Positions 37,374 through 48,975 of a DNA stretch of 64,000 nucleotides are shown piece after piece. Location: the NCBI GenBank assembly GCA_031841125.1, contig CM063106.1, forward strand, positions 40,358,001 to 40,422,000, read 5' to 3'. The notes below the pieces were generated by a model, which made no database searches, was not told the origin of the DNA, and saw only the letters and a program-made list of their open reading frames with translations. This stretch comes from Acanthococcus lagerstroemiae (taxonomy: Eukaryota > Arthropoda > Insecta > Hemiptera > Eriococcidae). Numbering within the stretch: the stretch's first letter is position 1; each line of letters starts with the position of its first letter. A program made the position numbers and the translations under genes.

Positions 37374-37760
37374 TGACGAAACAAAGTTATGAGCAGGTGA
37401 AGAGCTCACAATGACTGTCGAAGTACAAGCGTCCGAAAATGGGTTTTCTCACTTTTATCGGAGCTATAAGGAAACCTTTGTGTTGTAAAAAGGCATTATA
37501 CTAGCCCGCACGTGTTTATGAATCATAATTTTGCGATAAGTCTGTCCTGTTGCCGTTTTGAACACAAAACTTGTCAAAACTTGTATGTACATATGAAAAT
37601 AAGCGTGCCGCACACGGCTTAGCAAAATGCTTGTGCAATTAAAAAAAAACTCAGTTCACTACTGAAACAGCCCCGTAGCAGAGTTGGGCATTTTTCAATC
37701 GACTAATTAATCATGATTGATGATTAGTCAATGCACGTTTTAGTCATAATTAATGACTAC
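37374..37760 (+). repeat. 390-bp direct repeat, right copy
   Basis: Starts immediately after the RT tail. The two copies differ slightly, for example a 4-bp indel near 37400. Confidence 0.85.
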
Positions 37761-37965
37761 TAATCACTTCCAATGTGCATATATGACTACTGACTAAACA
37801 GTCAGTATGACTAATTAGTCTACAAAGCCTGAGTAATAAAGAATAATTGAAAGTAAATAGGTTAGTTAAGAAATATGAGAAGGTACGCGTTACAGTAATA
37901 ATGTGGTCATGACTAAATTGGTCATAACATTTAGTCATGACTACTGTAGTCATTCCATTTTAGTC
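37695..37965. repeat. Cluster of TAGTCATGACTA-type palindromic motifs
   Basis: ATTAGTCATGACTAAT-like half-sites recur at least eight times, also at 36400-36460. Such clusters resemble subterminal transposase-binding repeats, but no element ends were found. Confidence 0.45.
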
Positions 37966-38441
37966 TTAATCATATGTACATTTTGGACTTTTGGTTTACT
38001 ACTGCCCAACTGTGCCCCGTAGCTACTAGCTAGCGACCGGGCAGACTGGGCAATGCCGAGTCTGACTTCTTCACTTGCCCGGTTTAGAGAAAAAATGATT
38101 GTTTTTTGACCAGCTGGCATGGTGGTTTTTTTTTTTCTTTTTGGCCGCAGCAGTTTTTAATATGTACATACAGTGACTCACAAAATTACGTATACACCTT
38201 TTCTTCCCGTGTTTTTTTCGCAATATTAAATGCGGGAAATGCGCGGAAAAATTTGAAAAAAATATATGTGATAGGAGACAGTGTAGGGAGTCATTAAACA
38301 CCAATTTCTTGGAGAAGGGCCGAAAACTAAGCACAGTAAAAAGAGAAACACGAAATATGTATGTCACATTATTATGTATAGTGTATACACCGTGTATTAT
38401 ATAAGTAGTATAGAAAGGTTGGGTTCTGGACCAAGTTGGCC

Positions 38442-39050
38442 AAGTTCACATTTCTGTAAATTTTCTGTTGAAAACATTTTTCTGAGTGAATTCTGTTCTC
38501 TCTGAATCGAGTTCACATTTCTGTAAATTTTCTGTTGAAAACATTTTTCTGAGTGAATTCTGTTCTCTCTGAATCGAGTTCACATTTCTGTAAATTTTCT
38601 GTTGAAAACATTTTTCTGAGTGAGTTCTGTTCTCTCTGGCTCGAGTTCACATTTCTGTAAATTTTCTGTTGAAAAACATTTTTCTGAGTGAGTTCTGTTC
38701 TCTCTGAATCGAGCTCACATTTCTGAGCATTCACTGTTGAAAACATTTTTCTGTGTAAGTTCTGTACAATCCTAGACCGAGTTCATATTTCTGTGTAAGT
38801 ATTGTTCTCTCTGAATCGAGTTCACATTTTTGTACATTCACTGTTGAAAACACTTTTCTGGGCATTCGCTGTTGAAGTCACATTTTTGTACATTCGCTGT
38901 TGAAAACACTTTTCTGTGTAAGTTTTGTACAATCCTAAACCGAGTTCACATTTTTGTACATTCGATGTTGAAAACACATTTTTGTACATTCGCTGTTGAA
39001 AACACATTTGTGTAAGTTCTGTTCTCTGTAACCAAGTTCACATTTTTGTG
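38442..39050. repeat. 67-bp tandem array at the left side of the viral element
   Basis: The unit runs from GAGTTCACATTTCTG through GTTGAAAACATTTTTCTG to TTCTGTTCTCTCTGAATC. The first copies (38442-38710) are nearly identical with a 67-bp period; later copies (38710-39050) are shortened and shuffled. The open minus-strand frames are repeat by-products. It may lie in or near the terminal inverted repeat. Confidence 0.85.
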
Positions 39051-39334
39051 TTGGTGTTAAAAGAATTGATATTGTAATATAAAGTGGTCGAGTTTCCATT
39101 TTTTTTATCAGACCACTTTTTTTTTTCTAACTTGGATTTCAAGTGATTTTGGTTTGAAATCTTAATACTAAAAAAAATAATAAAAAAAAAAATCGAAAAT
39201 TGATATTGATAACCTAGTTTAAAAAAAAAATAATAAAAAAAATAAATAAAAAAAAATAATAAAAAAAATTTAAAAAAAATCGAAAATTGATAACCTAGTT
39301 TAAAAAAAAAAATAAAAATATTATATATTATAAA
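39051..39334. promoter_or_regulatory. AT-rich leader with hairpin
   Basis: A perfect hairpin AAAGTGGTC...GACCACTTT lies at about 39081-39121. The block CGAAAATTGAT...AACCTAGTTT occurs twice (about 39194-39225 and 39282-39305) between long A-runs. It sits between the tandem array and the first gene, so a promoter or origin role is possible but unproven. Confidence 0.4.
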
Positions 39335-40120
39335 ATGGAAATGATTGAAAGTAAAAGCAATAACTTTAATTTTGATGACTCTACACACTGTGTATCTAAA
39401 AAGATACCATCAGTGAAAGTGATTAATCAAGAACCTGTAGGCCTCTGGATGTCTAATGAAAATTTGATGTCTTGTGAGTGGAGAAAAAGTTGCAACGAGT
39501 CATGTTCAGATGCCAGCTGTGTAGAACATTTTGTAAATACAAAACCGCACACAATTGAGACTCGAGATGGATCAATTCAAGGTAGGATTATTGATAAAAA
39601 TCGTATTTTAATCATTAGACGCCAACTTAAACTTATCAGACTTTCTCGAAATGATTACTCTTTTGCTGGTTATTGGGTAAAAGGAGATACAGACTATATT
39701 TCAGCACGTAAGTATCTCTTAGTGTTTCTAGATGAAAAGAATCATCCACTACATAAAGAACCAATCCAACTTACAGCTAGAGGTGTATTTCAGGTAGAAT
39801 TTGATAAGAATTTATTAAAGTTTAGAAAAGAATTTAAAACAGTTTATAGTAAAACACGAGGTGTAATGTCAGATTTATGGTATTCTATGCTTGTGTTCTG
39901 TCCTACTTTTGTATCAAACGTAGTAGGTTCTTTAAAAAAGAGTAGAGCATGTTGTATTGAAAATTATATTGTTCCAACAGAATCTAATTTGAACTCTTTA
40001 TGTGTAGGTAGAGATAAAGAAGTCTCAAAAATTGTTGAAGCTATGTTTAATGATTCTGAAAAATGGAAAGCTGAAAATAGTAAACCTTTCATAACCACAT
40101 TAGTTCAAGAAAATGAATAA
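39335..40120 (+). CDS. Viral-element protein of unknown function, 261 aa
   Basis: Full-length open frame. The start is chosen because it follows TATATTATAAA directly, like most genes in this element. A cysteine cluster (CEWRKSCNESCSDASC, residues about 50-65) could bind metal. The middle (about 95-165) is a conserved-looking block, RQLKLIRLSRNDYSFAGYW followed by KYLLVFLDEKN and ARGVFQVEFDKNLLKFRKEF, with alternating hydrophobic strands that could be a single-stranded DNA- or nucleic-acid-binding fold. I do not recognise the family. First gene of the element, overlapping the next open frame by 8 bp. Confidence 0.75.
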   Translation: MEMIESKSNNFNFDDSTHCVSKKIPSVKVINQEPVGLWMSNENLMSCEWRKSCNESCSDASCVEHFVNTKPHTIETRDGSIQGRIIDKNRILIIRRQLKLIRLSRNDYSFAGYWVKGDTDYISARKYLLVFLDEKNHPLHKEPIQLTARGVFQVEFDKNLLKFRKEFKTVYSKTRGVMSDLWYSMLVFCPTFVSNVVGSLKKSRACCIENYIVPTESNLNSLCVGRDKEVSKIVEAMFNDSEKWKAENSKPFITTLVQENE

Positions 40121-40175
40121 TATTAAAGTTGTTATAATGTATTTTTATATGATTTTTCATATAAAAATAATAAAA

Positions 40176-40592
40176 ATGGAAATGAATAACACTTTTAAAA
40201 ATTATCATTGCGAATTAAAAAACATTGAATTCCTTAAATGTTTTAAATATATTAATATTTATTTGGAAACAGATCTATATAAATTTATGGAAAATATTGT
40301 TTATGACTTTATTCCTGAAAATAAAATTAAAGAATTTTATAAAGATTTAGAAAAAAAAGGCGAGAAAGAATTTGTAGAAGATATTAGAAAGACATTTAAA
40401 TCTAAAGAACGAAAAGAAAATCAAAATATTTCAAGAAAAAATATTAATGATACAATGATAGAAACATTTGCTATTAGAACGGGAAAAAGTAAAGAAGATA
40501 TAAAAAAAATTAAAATGCTAATACTTTTAAAAAAAATAACTAAAAAAAATATTACATTTAAAAATGGAGAAATAGAAAATATAGATTATTAA
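40176..40592 (+). CDS. Small basic protein of unknown function, 138 aa
   Basis: The frame is open from 40113, but ATG 40176 is preferred because it is preceded by AAAATAATAAAA and matches the start context of the first gene (both begin ATGGAAATG). Lysine- and asparagine-rich, with predicted helices in the second half (about 95-125) and no motif that I recognise. A 9-bp perfect hairpin follows the stop. Confidence 0.6.
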   Translation: MEMNNTFKNYHCELKNIEFLKCFKYINIYLETDLYKFMENIVYDFIPENKIKEFYKDLEKKGEKEFVEDIRKTFKSKERKENQNISRKNINDTMIETFAIRTGKSKEDIKKIKMLILLKKITKKNITFKNGEIENIDY

Positions 40593-40619
40593 GATTTCAA
40601 ACAAAAATTATTTGAAATC
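40593..40619 (+). terminator. Perfect 9-bp hairpin after the stop codon
   Basis: GATTTCAAA, a 9-base loop, then TTTGAAATC. It begins right after the stop at 40592. It may be a transcript 3' end signal, or the edge of the GC-richer block that follows. Confidence 0.45.
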
Positions 40620-41434
40620 TCTTGGAAAATGGCGAGAAAATTTTGCAAAACCACTGCCCCCCGCGAACGCCCTGAATTTTTATTTGCATTTTTTTTTGTC
40701 CGCGGGAGGCTGTGGAAACTCTGAGAGTTTTTTTTTTTTTTCCACCAAGGCCGTCGATTCACGCATCCGAGACTGATATGGCCGGCTTCATATCAGCTCA
40801 GAGTACGCGAGTCTAAACCCGGTGTTATCTTTTTTTTTTTTTTTTTTTTTTTTTTTCACTGTAGTTCGACCTCCAAGCACCCAGCGACGCGTGTGCACCC
40901 GCGCCATCGGAGTACGTCAGAGATCTAGTACAGCGGTTTTTTTTTTATTTATTTTGCATTGAATGTTACTACCTAATCAGCGCTGATTACAGAGACTTAG
41001 TAACTCGACATCGTCGACCCCGAGATAACACTTTTGATTTGCCGCCGTGACGCTGTTCAGTCACGGTTACAGTTTGTTATCCCGAGGGGAACTAGCCTAG
41101 GTGAGGTGTACGGACCTTTCCCCTCTTTAGCACTTCCGTCTAATATGGGGAGGAAGCCTAATGTACAGCTCCTAGCTCCGATAGAGTGTTATTTAAAATT
41201 TGTATATATACTTACGAAGCCCGTAACCAACATTACATATGAGTTTGAAAATGCAAACATAGCACTCTCATATTTATGAATAAATTATCATCGCCGTATA
41301 GATTCGATTCATGTATAATTTTTTTCAATGCCATGATGGTGTTATCATTTAATTGATTGCGCTAACCTTGTTAATTATTTGGTTGTTTTCGTGCATAAAT
41401 TAGCGTGTAATGAAGAAATACGATAAATAAAAAA
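40620..41434. other. GC-richer block inside the viral element, possibly inserted
   Basis: Base composition changes sharply here, with GC-rich phrases such as CCCCCCGCGAACGCC and several T-runs (40689-40700, 40731-40741, 40830-40856, 40939-40949). On the minus strand the T-runs read as poly(A), hinting at one or more retroposed pieces. No gene or clear target duplication was found. Confidence 0.4.
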
Positions 41435-41479
41435 TTGAATTACGTTAAAAGAATAAATAGTAGTATTATATATAATAAA

Positions 41480-42256
41480 ATGGAAACGATAAATAAAAAA
41501 TATGCACCGAGAATGTGTATAGAGTGTAATAAAAAAATTACATACAAAAATTATGCTAGACATGTCAGATCTAAGCATGGAAGGACAACAACAACAGCAA
41601 AAGATTTAAGAAATGATTTGCGAAATTGTGGAGTGAAAGGTGTATCTAAGTTGAAAAAATCTGAATTATTGGAAATTAGAGACAAGATACAGAGACAGAG
41701 TTCGAATTTTGAGAGAGAGATTCTGAATAAATTAACGAAAAAAGAACTCATTAAAAAAGTTGGAGAAAGAAACAAAAATTTAACTAGAGCTAAAATAATT
41801 GAAAAATTCTTACAATCTCAAAATGTAAAGTATCTCCAAGAATTTAATTTTGATGATGATAGTTTTGATGAGCCTATAGTTCGTCCTAGTGTGAGAAAGA
41901 TAGATGGGTGTTGGAAAAATATGGTAAATCAATTCTCTATAGTATACGAACCTGCAAAATATGATTTAAGAATTTATTTAGACAAAATTACAGAACTTCT
42001 TGGTAGAATGCTTAAAAGTGAGATGAAAAAGAAAAAGGCAATAAACATAGGATTAATAGCAGTTGTAAACTATATAGAAATAGATCACACAACTGGAGAT
42101 AAAATAGGTGATAAAGAGGCATATTTTCGATCAAAGCATCATATTATAGTAGATTCGAATGCAATTGAAAGTGCATTAATCTCAGCAAAAAATGAAGTTA
42201 TACAAAAGTATGAGAGTTATACTGCTCAAAATACTAAATATAAATTTGATCAAGTT
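41480..42256 (+). CDS. N-terminal part of the interrupted family B DNA polymerase
   Basis: Open from 41435, but ATG 41480 fits the element's start context (TATATATAATAAA then ATGGAAAC). Residues 13-33 form a C2H2-like pair (C13, C16, H28, H33). Residues 38-115 hold two SAP/LEM-like helical segments. From about 145 a block with DLRIYLDKITELLGRML, DKEAYFRSKHH and an IVDSNAIESAL stretch resembles the region that precedes the exonuclease domain in this PolB family. The stop at 42277 lies in the inverted end of the 12.7-kb insertion; viral sequence ends at 42256. The rest of the gene resumes in register at 54960. That these are two parts of one gene is inferred from frame, order and insertion ends. 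Confidence 0.72.
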
Positions 42257-42479
42257 CCCGTTATGCAAAAATCGTAAATGAAACGCGTATTAAGTACGTA
42301 GACAGCGCGCATCAGATGCAATTATGCGTTTCAAGGTAGAAGCTGCTGGTGTCAATTTTGAAGAACCGTAGTACACGCGTAGATGATACGCGGTTTCTAC
42401 CGTCGGAGGTAGGCCTAGTCGACTGATTCGCGTGTGAGACGCAAGTGAAGCACATAACTGAATACTAGCGCCCCTTATG

Positions 42480-43500
42480 TGAAAAATAAAAATTTCATCA
42501 TTGCAAGTTTAGATTGCTTATCCGTTATCCACTTCGCTACATCTTTCGACTCGTGATTACCGATTAGTCGTCTCGTGGTTAGTAGTGATTACAGTGATGA
42601 TGTTAAATTAAAAATAGCGACACAATCACCGGTAGCAGATTTGATTTTGAAAATATAAACGGCAAATAAGACCAGGAGCATCACAAATATACGTATTTGA
42701 ATAAGGTAAGTTATTATTCATACCAGTACAATCAGTAGAAGTCAGTATGAGTATTTGCCTTCCACCTTCAACGAGTATCTAATTTTTTCCAAAATTTATC
42801 GACTTTAGATACATGAACTGCTAATACGATCAGGACGAGAACAAATTCGTACCTGTAGCAACACTGCATCAGTGAGTCTTCTTCGTTTTCCAATAATTTA
42901 ACAATTGGTTCGACCAAAGGTTCGACAATCAACTTCTACTAACTTCTACAGTTCTATTTTAAATTGAAGAATCTCGTTTCGTATTCGCTTTTAGACTTTT
43001 TGAACTGTATGCTCGAAAATACTTTTGTCATGTTTGGCTTGTGACTACAACGTATGATCTCAGAATCGTTCATATATCCACTGGATCGGATTTATCCACA
43101 ATGATACAAGAACTGTAAGTAGCCTAGGTATGACCTGACTCCCGTGCGATTGAATCAACCACATCGTTTTCATGTAGGGTATGTTTTTCTTGCACCTGTT
43201 GTAGATTTGAATAATGTACATCGATAATAATGCACGGCGCTTGATGTGATAATTATGGATTAATGATATCAACCACTTCTTATCAGCTGAAGCCCGATAC
43301 ACTCGTAAGTTCTTATAGACCTATGTAATTCTTATCATTTACTAGCATCACAATCCCATGTATTGTGATCACTGCGTGAAAAATTGCTAAAATTAAGCAC
43401 CCGACTGCGAGATTTGAATTGTAATGCAATTTGCCAAGGAGCTTTGTCCTTGTTCAATCCGCGCATGCATTACCGCGGCACGCACTACCGCTGCGCACAC
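42480..43500. other. No gene recognised
   Basis: AT-rich interior of the insertion. The short frame at 43060-43302 (minus) is unrecognised. Confidence 0.35.
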
Positions 43501-43504
43501 TAAT

Positions 43505-43675
43505 GTGCCCGTTTTGTATCTTGGTGACCGTTTATCGACGCTGTTCCATTCCTGCACCTTTATCAAAGTATTACTTGGAGATAGATCATTAATTTTTTCT
43601 TCTAAAACATGTTGAGTTGTTACCGTTTATCGACGTTGTTCCTTTCCTGCAACTTTATCGAAGTATTAATTAGAG
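43505..43675 (+). repeat. Direct duplicate, period about 104 bp
   Basis: GACCGTTTATCGACGCTGTTCC (43523) recurs as TACCGTTTATCGACGTTGTTCC (43620). Each is followed by TTTCCTGCA- and TTTATC(A/G)AAGTATTA-like stretches. Confidence 0.7.
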
Positions 43676-43734
43676 ATGGGTCGTTTGTTCGTGAAGTACT
43701 TCCCCGTTGAAGATTTTCCCACTAAAAACATGAA

Positions 43735-44170
43735 AATCTAGTTGCGCTGCGTACACGTATTAGAGTGGAAATGCCACTACGACCCATTGTCTTTTCAAAG
43801 AAAACGCACACGCATGGAACGCGGATGGCAGTGGCGCTACGCCGACGACATATCTCTTCGTAGTGGAACTGCGCTCACGGACCACTTGTTTCCCACTACG
43901 TCGATTTCTTCGTAGTAGAACTGCGCTCACGGACCACTTGTTTCCCACTACGTCGTACCACTACCCCCTTGAAAATTTTCACATTAAAATATGAAAATGT
44001 AGTTGCTCTGCGTGCACGTATCAGAGTGGTAATGCCACTACGAACTATTGTCTTTTCAAAAGAAACGCACACGCATGGAATGCGTTTGGCAGTGGTGCTT
44101 CCCCAAGAACACATTTATTTGTAGTGGAAATGCGCTTACGGATCACTTGTTTCCAACTACGCCGTACCAT
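43735..44170 (+). repeat. Direct duplicate, period about 245 bp
   Basis: Units at 43737-43980 and 43982-44170 share TCTTTTCAAA, AACGCACACGCATGGAA and GGCAGTGG. A 60-bp piece containing CACGGACCACTTGTTTCCC is duplicated again at about 43875-43950. Confidence 0.75.
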
Positions 44171-44264
44171 TACATTACGTGTGCGAAACCACTACGCAAG
44201 CCAAAATTTTCGCGCATACATATGGCAGTATTCTTATGCACGTTATGCCACTATGCACAATTTA

Positions 44265-45206
44265 CAGTGGCGGATACAGAGGGGGGGGGGAGTTCGCCCC
44301 CATGAAATACCAAACATTTAAATCTGTCTATAGTAACCTAAAGCTATTACACTACCCAACAGCCAAAAAACCGCAAGAACGAGAGTAGCCGATTCTAGAA
44401 GTATTTTTCACGCTGAATTCATTGCCGCTTTTTGTTTTTCTTAATTAGCTCTCCTTTTCTCGTAAATTCATTCGGAATTATTTCCCGTAATTTCCCTCTC
44501 GTGTTAGAAATATTGGTGAATGTGGCCACACTGCATGTATCACAAAACAAACTCGCCAACACAATGATGCGTGTAACGTGTTTTGACGTTTTGATATCGG
44601 AACGATCTAAACAGTTTCAACTGATTCTAAGATTTTATCATTAACGATGAAGTGATGGAACGACAATTTTGAGGAAGGCGATCTCTTCAGTGAAAAAATA
44701 ACGCCTTTTCATTCCGGTATTACAGTTCATTGTTTCTTTTACGAAATGTAAGTGAACTAGATAAATGTGTTCCGACAATAAATTTGATGAATATGTGTTC
44801 AATGCCCGAATATTCATGATAATCACAACGCTCGTTGTTGAATTGGAATAATACTTACGGAACACAGAGGGACAGAGAACAACACGGAAGTTTTCTATTC
44901 AGTACCGTCGAAGACGAAGCTTATCGGTAATATCAGTTTAATACAACATCAGTGTCGCCACATAAAATAGAACAATTTCTCATAATACAGTATTAAATTT
45001 CCCAGCAAACGTAAAAAATGATTAGCTAACTCAGCATTTTTAATATCATATTTGAATTCAGCGTGAAAAATACATTAAGAATCATCTATTTTCCTTCATG
45101 CGGTTTCCAAAAAATCTCAGTTTGTTGTGTAGTGTTATGTTTCGTCTATACCATTTTTCATTCGGACCCCTCCCCCTCCCCGAAATTATTTTCTGTATCC
45201 GCCCCT
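44265..45206. mobile_element. hAT-type element, 942 bp
   Basis: Termini CAGTGGCGGATACAGAG and, inverted, CAGGGGCGGATACAGAA, each followed by a G-rich run. The 8-bp flanks ACAATTTA (44257-44264) and ACAATTCA (45207-45214) match at seven of eight positions. No transposase is visible, so it is non-autonomous. Confidence 0.88.
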
Positions 45207-45602
45207 GACAATTCAGGACATAATAAAAAATTTATTAATTATAAATGAAAAGTACTTTATTACATCAGAATATTTCCATAACAGAATTCGGCATCAAAGA
45301 GGAGAGAACGAGCTTAGTATTTGTGTTACCGGAAGTGTCAAAAATTATGGAAAACTTGAGAATGTCCAGGCAATAACATCACTGTCGTTGGGTTTCAGGA
45401 ACGAGGGATAGTAACTAAATAACTTGAATTCCGTAATAATTTAGGAAATCTTGAAATTCGCAAAATTAAGTAGGCCTATTCGTTAATTCCTAATCAGGAG
45501 CAGGCAGTGTCTAGTATACCTCTGCGCACTAGTACTTTGCATATACAGTTTCGTTTGATCACAACTTCTGGGCACATTTGAACACATGCAAACGTGGATT
45601 AA

Positions 45603-45968
45603 GGGGTCATTCATTAATTATGTAAGGATGATTTTGGCCGTTTTTGACCCCCTACCCCCATGTAAGGACACATAAGATTAACTGAACCCCTTCCCCCTTA
45701 TTACGTGATTTTTTCATGAATTTTCCTAAAAATCTTTAAAATAAATTAATATCATTTGAAAAGGTTCAACAGGTTTCACTGTATGTGTATTTACTCATCT
45801 TTAGCGGCTGCATGTAGAAAATGTGTCGCCTGAGTGGTGGCTACATGAAAAATTACGTAATAAAATATTACGTAAGAATGGCTTCTACCTCTCCCCTTCT
45901 CAGTAAGGCCATATAGAGATTTTTACCCCCCCCCCCCGGGGGGCTGTACGTAATTAATGAACAACCCC
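45603..45968. mobile_element. TAA-flanked MITE (PIF/Harbinger-type), 366 bp
   Basis: Termini GGGGTCATTCATTAATTATG and, inverted, GGGGTTGTTCATTAATTACG. A three-base TAA flanks both sides (45600-45602 and 45969-45971), the TWA-type target of PIF/Harbinger elements. A C-run lies near 45925-45940. No coding sequence. Confidence 0.82.
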
Positions 45969-46750
45969 TAATTGCATTTTGAAATGACTATAGGTGTACC
46001 TACCGCACCAAATTAGTATACCTTCTTTATAACATTCGTGTAAACTACATATTACCGAATTCAAGTTTGAAAGATCTAACAGTAATTAATCTAAAGTTTA
46101 AAAATATGGCAGAAGTTTCGGAAATTTACGAGTAATTTTATAAATTTATTCTACAGATGATGGTAAAGTACGATTTTAATCACAGTTTTTAGGAGCTAAA
46201 GTGACTGCTTAACGTGATTTTAAAGAACAGAAGAGTGACATGTCACAAGAAAAGAGCCTGAATGTTCACTTACCACTAAGACCCTTTTCTTGGACACGTC
46301 ACTAGTGGGATTTATGAAATTTTAAATGTCTAGGGAATTTTAGACAAAACACCTGTTCTATAATATGTTCCCGCGCATGCGCGTTTCTACACTGACGGCT
46401 CAACGATAACTGAAAACGTGATAGCTCATTATACGTTTCTCGGATGTTCCAGATTTCTTCTTGTTCGTGCTTTCCTCTCATCTGTAGAATAAAACGTCAT
46501 ATTGTACTTAATTCTACAATTATTTTAGATGGGTTTTCTTACCAACGTAATACAAGCATGTAAAAGCATAAACTATTTTTTTGTTCATTTTCACTACTGA
46601 GTCATTCTTTGTCCTCAAGATTGATAGTACCTACTACCTACTACCTCTCCGGCACTCACAATAAGACAGCCTAGGCCAGCTTTATAATCTTATAAATCAA
46701 CAACGCATTGCCTACAACAATTAAAATACACGTTATTACATCCTAGTCAT

Positions 46751-46909
46751 CAGCAGCGTAACTAATCGTTCCTTCTGGGGGTGGGGGGGGCTGAAATCAT
46801 AGAACAAAAAGTAGGTATTTTTTCACCATGTTCAATTTTCATTAAATGAACAAAAAATAAACTTATAAGAGGTTGAGGGGGAGGGGGTTCTTTCGTATTT
46901 GCGCCACTG
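46751..46909. mobile_element. hAT-type MITE, 159 bp
   Basis: Termini CAGCAGCGTAACTAATCG and, inverted, CAGTGGCGCAAATACGAA. The 8-bp flanks CTAGTCAT (46743-46750 and 46910-46917) are identical. G-rich tracts sit just inside both ends. Confidence 0.88.
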
Positions 46910-47189
46910 CTAGTCATTATAGTCATGGCCTGGTCATTTTAAGAACTCGTGTGATGGACTAGGCGTTTTTGTAATCTTTGAACAATCAACATTTCCGGTA
47001 ACACATATGCACATGGTACATCAAAAAAGTAAATATGTATGTTAAAAAAAAAAATGAATATCAAGACAGAATAAACTCACTACACATCTCATACAACTGA
47101 AACAACAAAAAAGATAAACGTTACATGTACTCGAATTTAGAAGTTTTTTTAAAAGTCTATTTCTGCAATAAAGCAAGAAAAACAATGTC

Positions 47190-47750
47190 ATAATTAATGG
47201 CATTCTGTACCAGGAGTCAGAAGATGTGAAGAAAATATTTAATAAGGCGACAGAAAACCTTGAGGTAGAGCTCCAAGACTACTATTTCTGGGCAGTACAA
47301 GGGCTGCCTTCAAGAAATCAGACCTTAACAATGATTGTTAGACTAAATAGTAATGGGGTCAAATAAGACCTGGTAGAAAACTATAAGAAGGAAAAGCTGA
47401 ATGGCCAGGTAATCTGACCTGGCTCCCCAGTTGATTTTCATAGACGAGCACCTCTCCAAAGAAATGGTTGAGCTAATTTACAAAACACTTGTCCCAAAAT
47501 ATATATAAGATAGCAGAGAGAGCAAGACTGACTTACAAATTTTACATTACAACTGCAAAGGAATGGCGTCCAAAAATAGGATAGAACCAACACGGGCGGC
47601 GGACCTGTAGGACTCGTACAATCAGTTTGAGGAAGTTCTGAAAGAAACCGAACAGTTAATAAGCGTGAAGCGGGCAAAACCATGGACGTATGACAAGCTC
47701 AGTGCGAGAACCAAACTGCTTATCAATAGGTGTAGACACCCCGAAATATT
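47190..47750 (+). pseudogene. Non-LTR retrotransposon ORF1 remnant
   Basis: Shifted frames give INGILYQESEDVKKIFNKA, WAVQGLPSRNQ and then DEHLSKEMVELIYKTLVPK with TDLQILHYNCKGMASKNRI-like sequence. The DEHLSKE... block resembles the INEHLT... signature near the end of insect LINE ORF1 or of the transposon-linked protein that goes with it. At least two frameshifts or stops are present. The match is weaker than that at 11.6 kb. Confidence 0.5.
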
Positions 47751-47759
47751 ATTTAAAAT

Positions 47760-48970
47760 AAAAAAAAATCATTCATTAAAAAACAATTTAAATTAAAAAA
47801 AAATTCTAAAGTATTGTATACATCCTATTCTGGGATTTGATGAGATGGACGGACCATCTAATGTCACTATTGTTTGCAAGGTATGATGTTTTGAGGAAGT
47901 GAGAGGGGTGCGCAGTAACGAAGAAATTTGACTTTGATTCAAATTTGGAAACGAATGTCCAGGCTGTGTTGAACTATTCGTCCGCCTTTTTTATACTTGG
48001 TCGTGGTTGTGCACTGTTTCATTGGTCATTTCGTATTTTTGTGCCCCGTCGCTTATTTCTGATCCATTCCTGAACAATGTTCAAGGTTTTGGATACATTT
48101 TTGGTGATAGTTGATGCTATTTCTGCAAAATGAATATGCGCAAATTAGGAGATAATAAATGGAATAACAGACAAATAATAAATGTGTGATATCTCCTAAG
48201 GGAAGGCATACCATAATGCTCAAGACAGTAAATGGGTGATTCTCTGAAAATTAGACAATTCGACGTGGACAAAAACAAAAAAACGAGGTTCACTTTCCAA
48301 ATGTATTTTCGTTGAAATCGATACTAGGAGCACTGAGAAAACCGTATTCCGTCGACGGACGGGCTTAAATTTGATTTTTCTTTTCTTTTTTTTTTGGGGG
48401 GGGGGTGTAGAGTCATAAAAAATTGATGTCCACGTTGAAATACAAATTTTTCACGTTTACATAGTGCGATAAGATGAGGCTGTATGATCACACAGCGGCA
48501 ATATAGGTTACAATCTTACAGATCACGGTTTTACAAAGTACCTACAATTCATCTAGGAAAGTAGTCTCTGCACAAAGAAGATTTAGAGGCTGTTTCTACA
48601 GACTGCTTCTAAGTGTTGAAAGATTCACGTCTTTCGTCGTGGATACAAGAAATATGTGAGTGTCCACGTTGAACATACCTATTTTATGTCCACGCTTAAG
48701 AACAAAATTGCGATTTTCCTTTTCCCATTGGGTAAATATGCGGAGAATATTTGATACATGTAGCTGAATGTAATGGGGCCAACATTAGATACAACTACTT
48801 ATATTAAGTATTACATTTTTTACAAATTCCTAGCTGGAAATTCAATATGGAATCACCCAAATACCTGTCCACCAATTATAGAAGGCAGAAACCACAATAT
48901 ATTATACATAGTTACAACAATAATGCTCTTTAACGAGGAAGGGTATATCTTCTCACAGATAACGGTCAGG
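47760..48970. other. No gene recognised
   Basis: A-rich tracts (47758-47805) and a T/G run (48380-48402). Nothing coding is recognised. Confidence 0.4.
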
Positions 48971-48975
48971 ATGTT

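Noticed and set aside
38165..38400. Tc1-type terminal repeat (CAGTGACTCACAAAATTACG)
   Set aside because: The left end looks typical, but no inverted partner was found. The later GTATACACC word is in direct orientation.
38513..39007. Minus-strand frames with repeated QKCELDSERTE-like phrases
   Set aside because: They are produced by the 67-bp tandem array in which two frames happen to stay open. There is no independent coding evidence.
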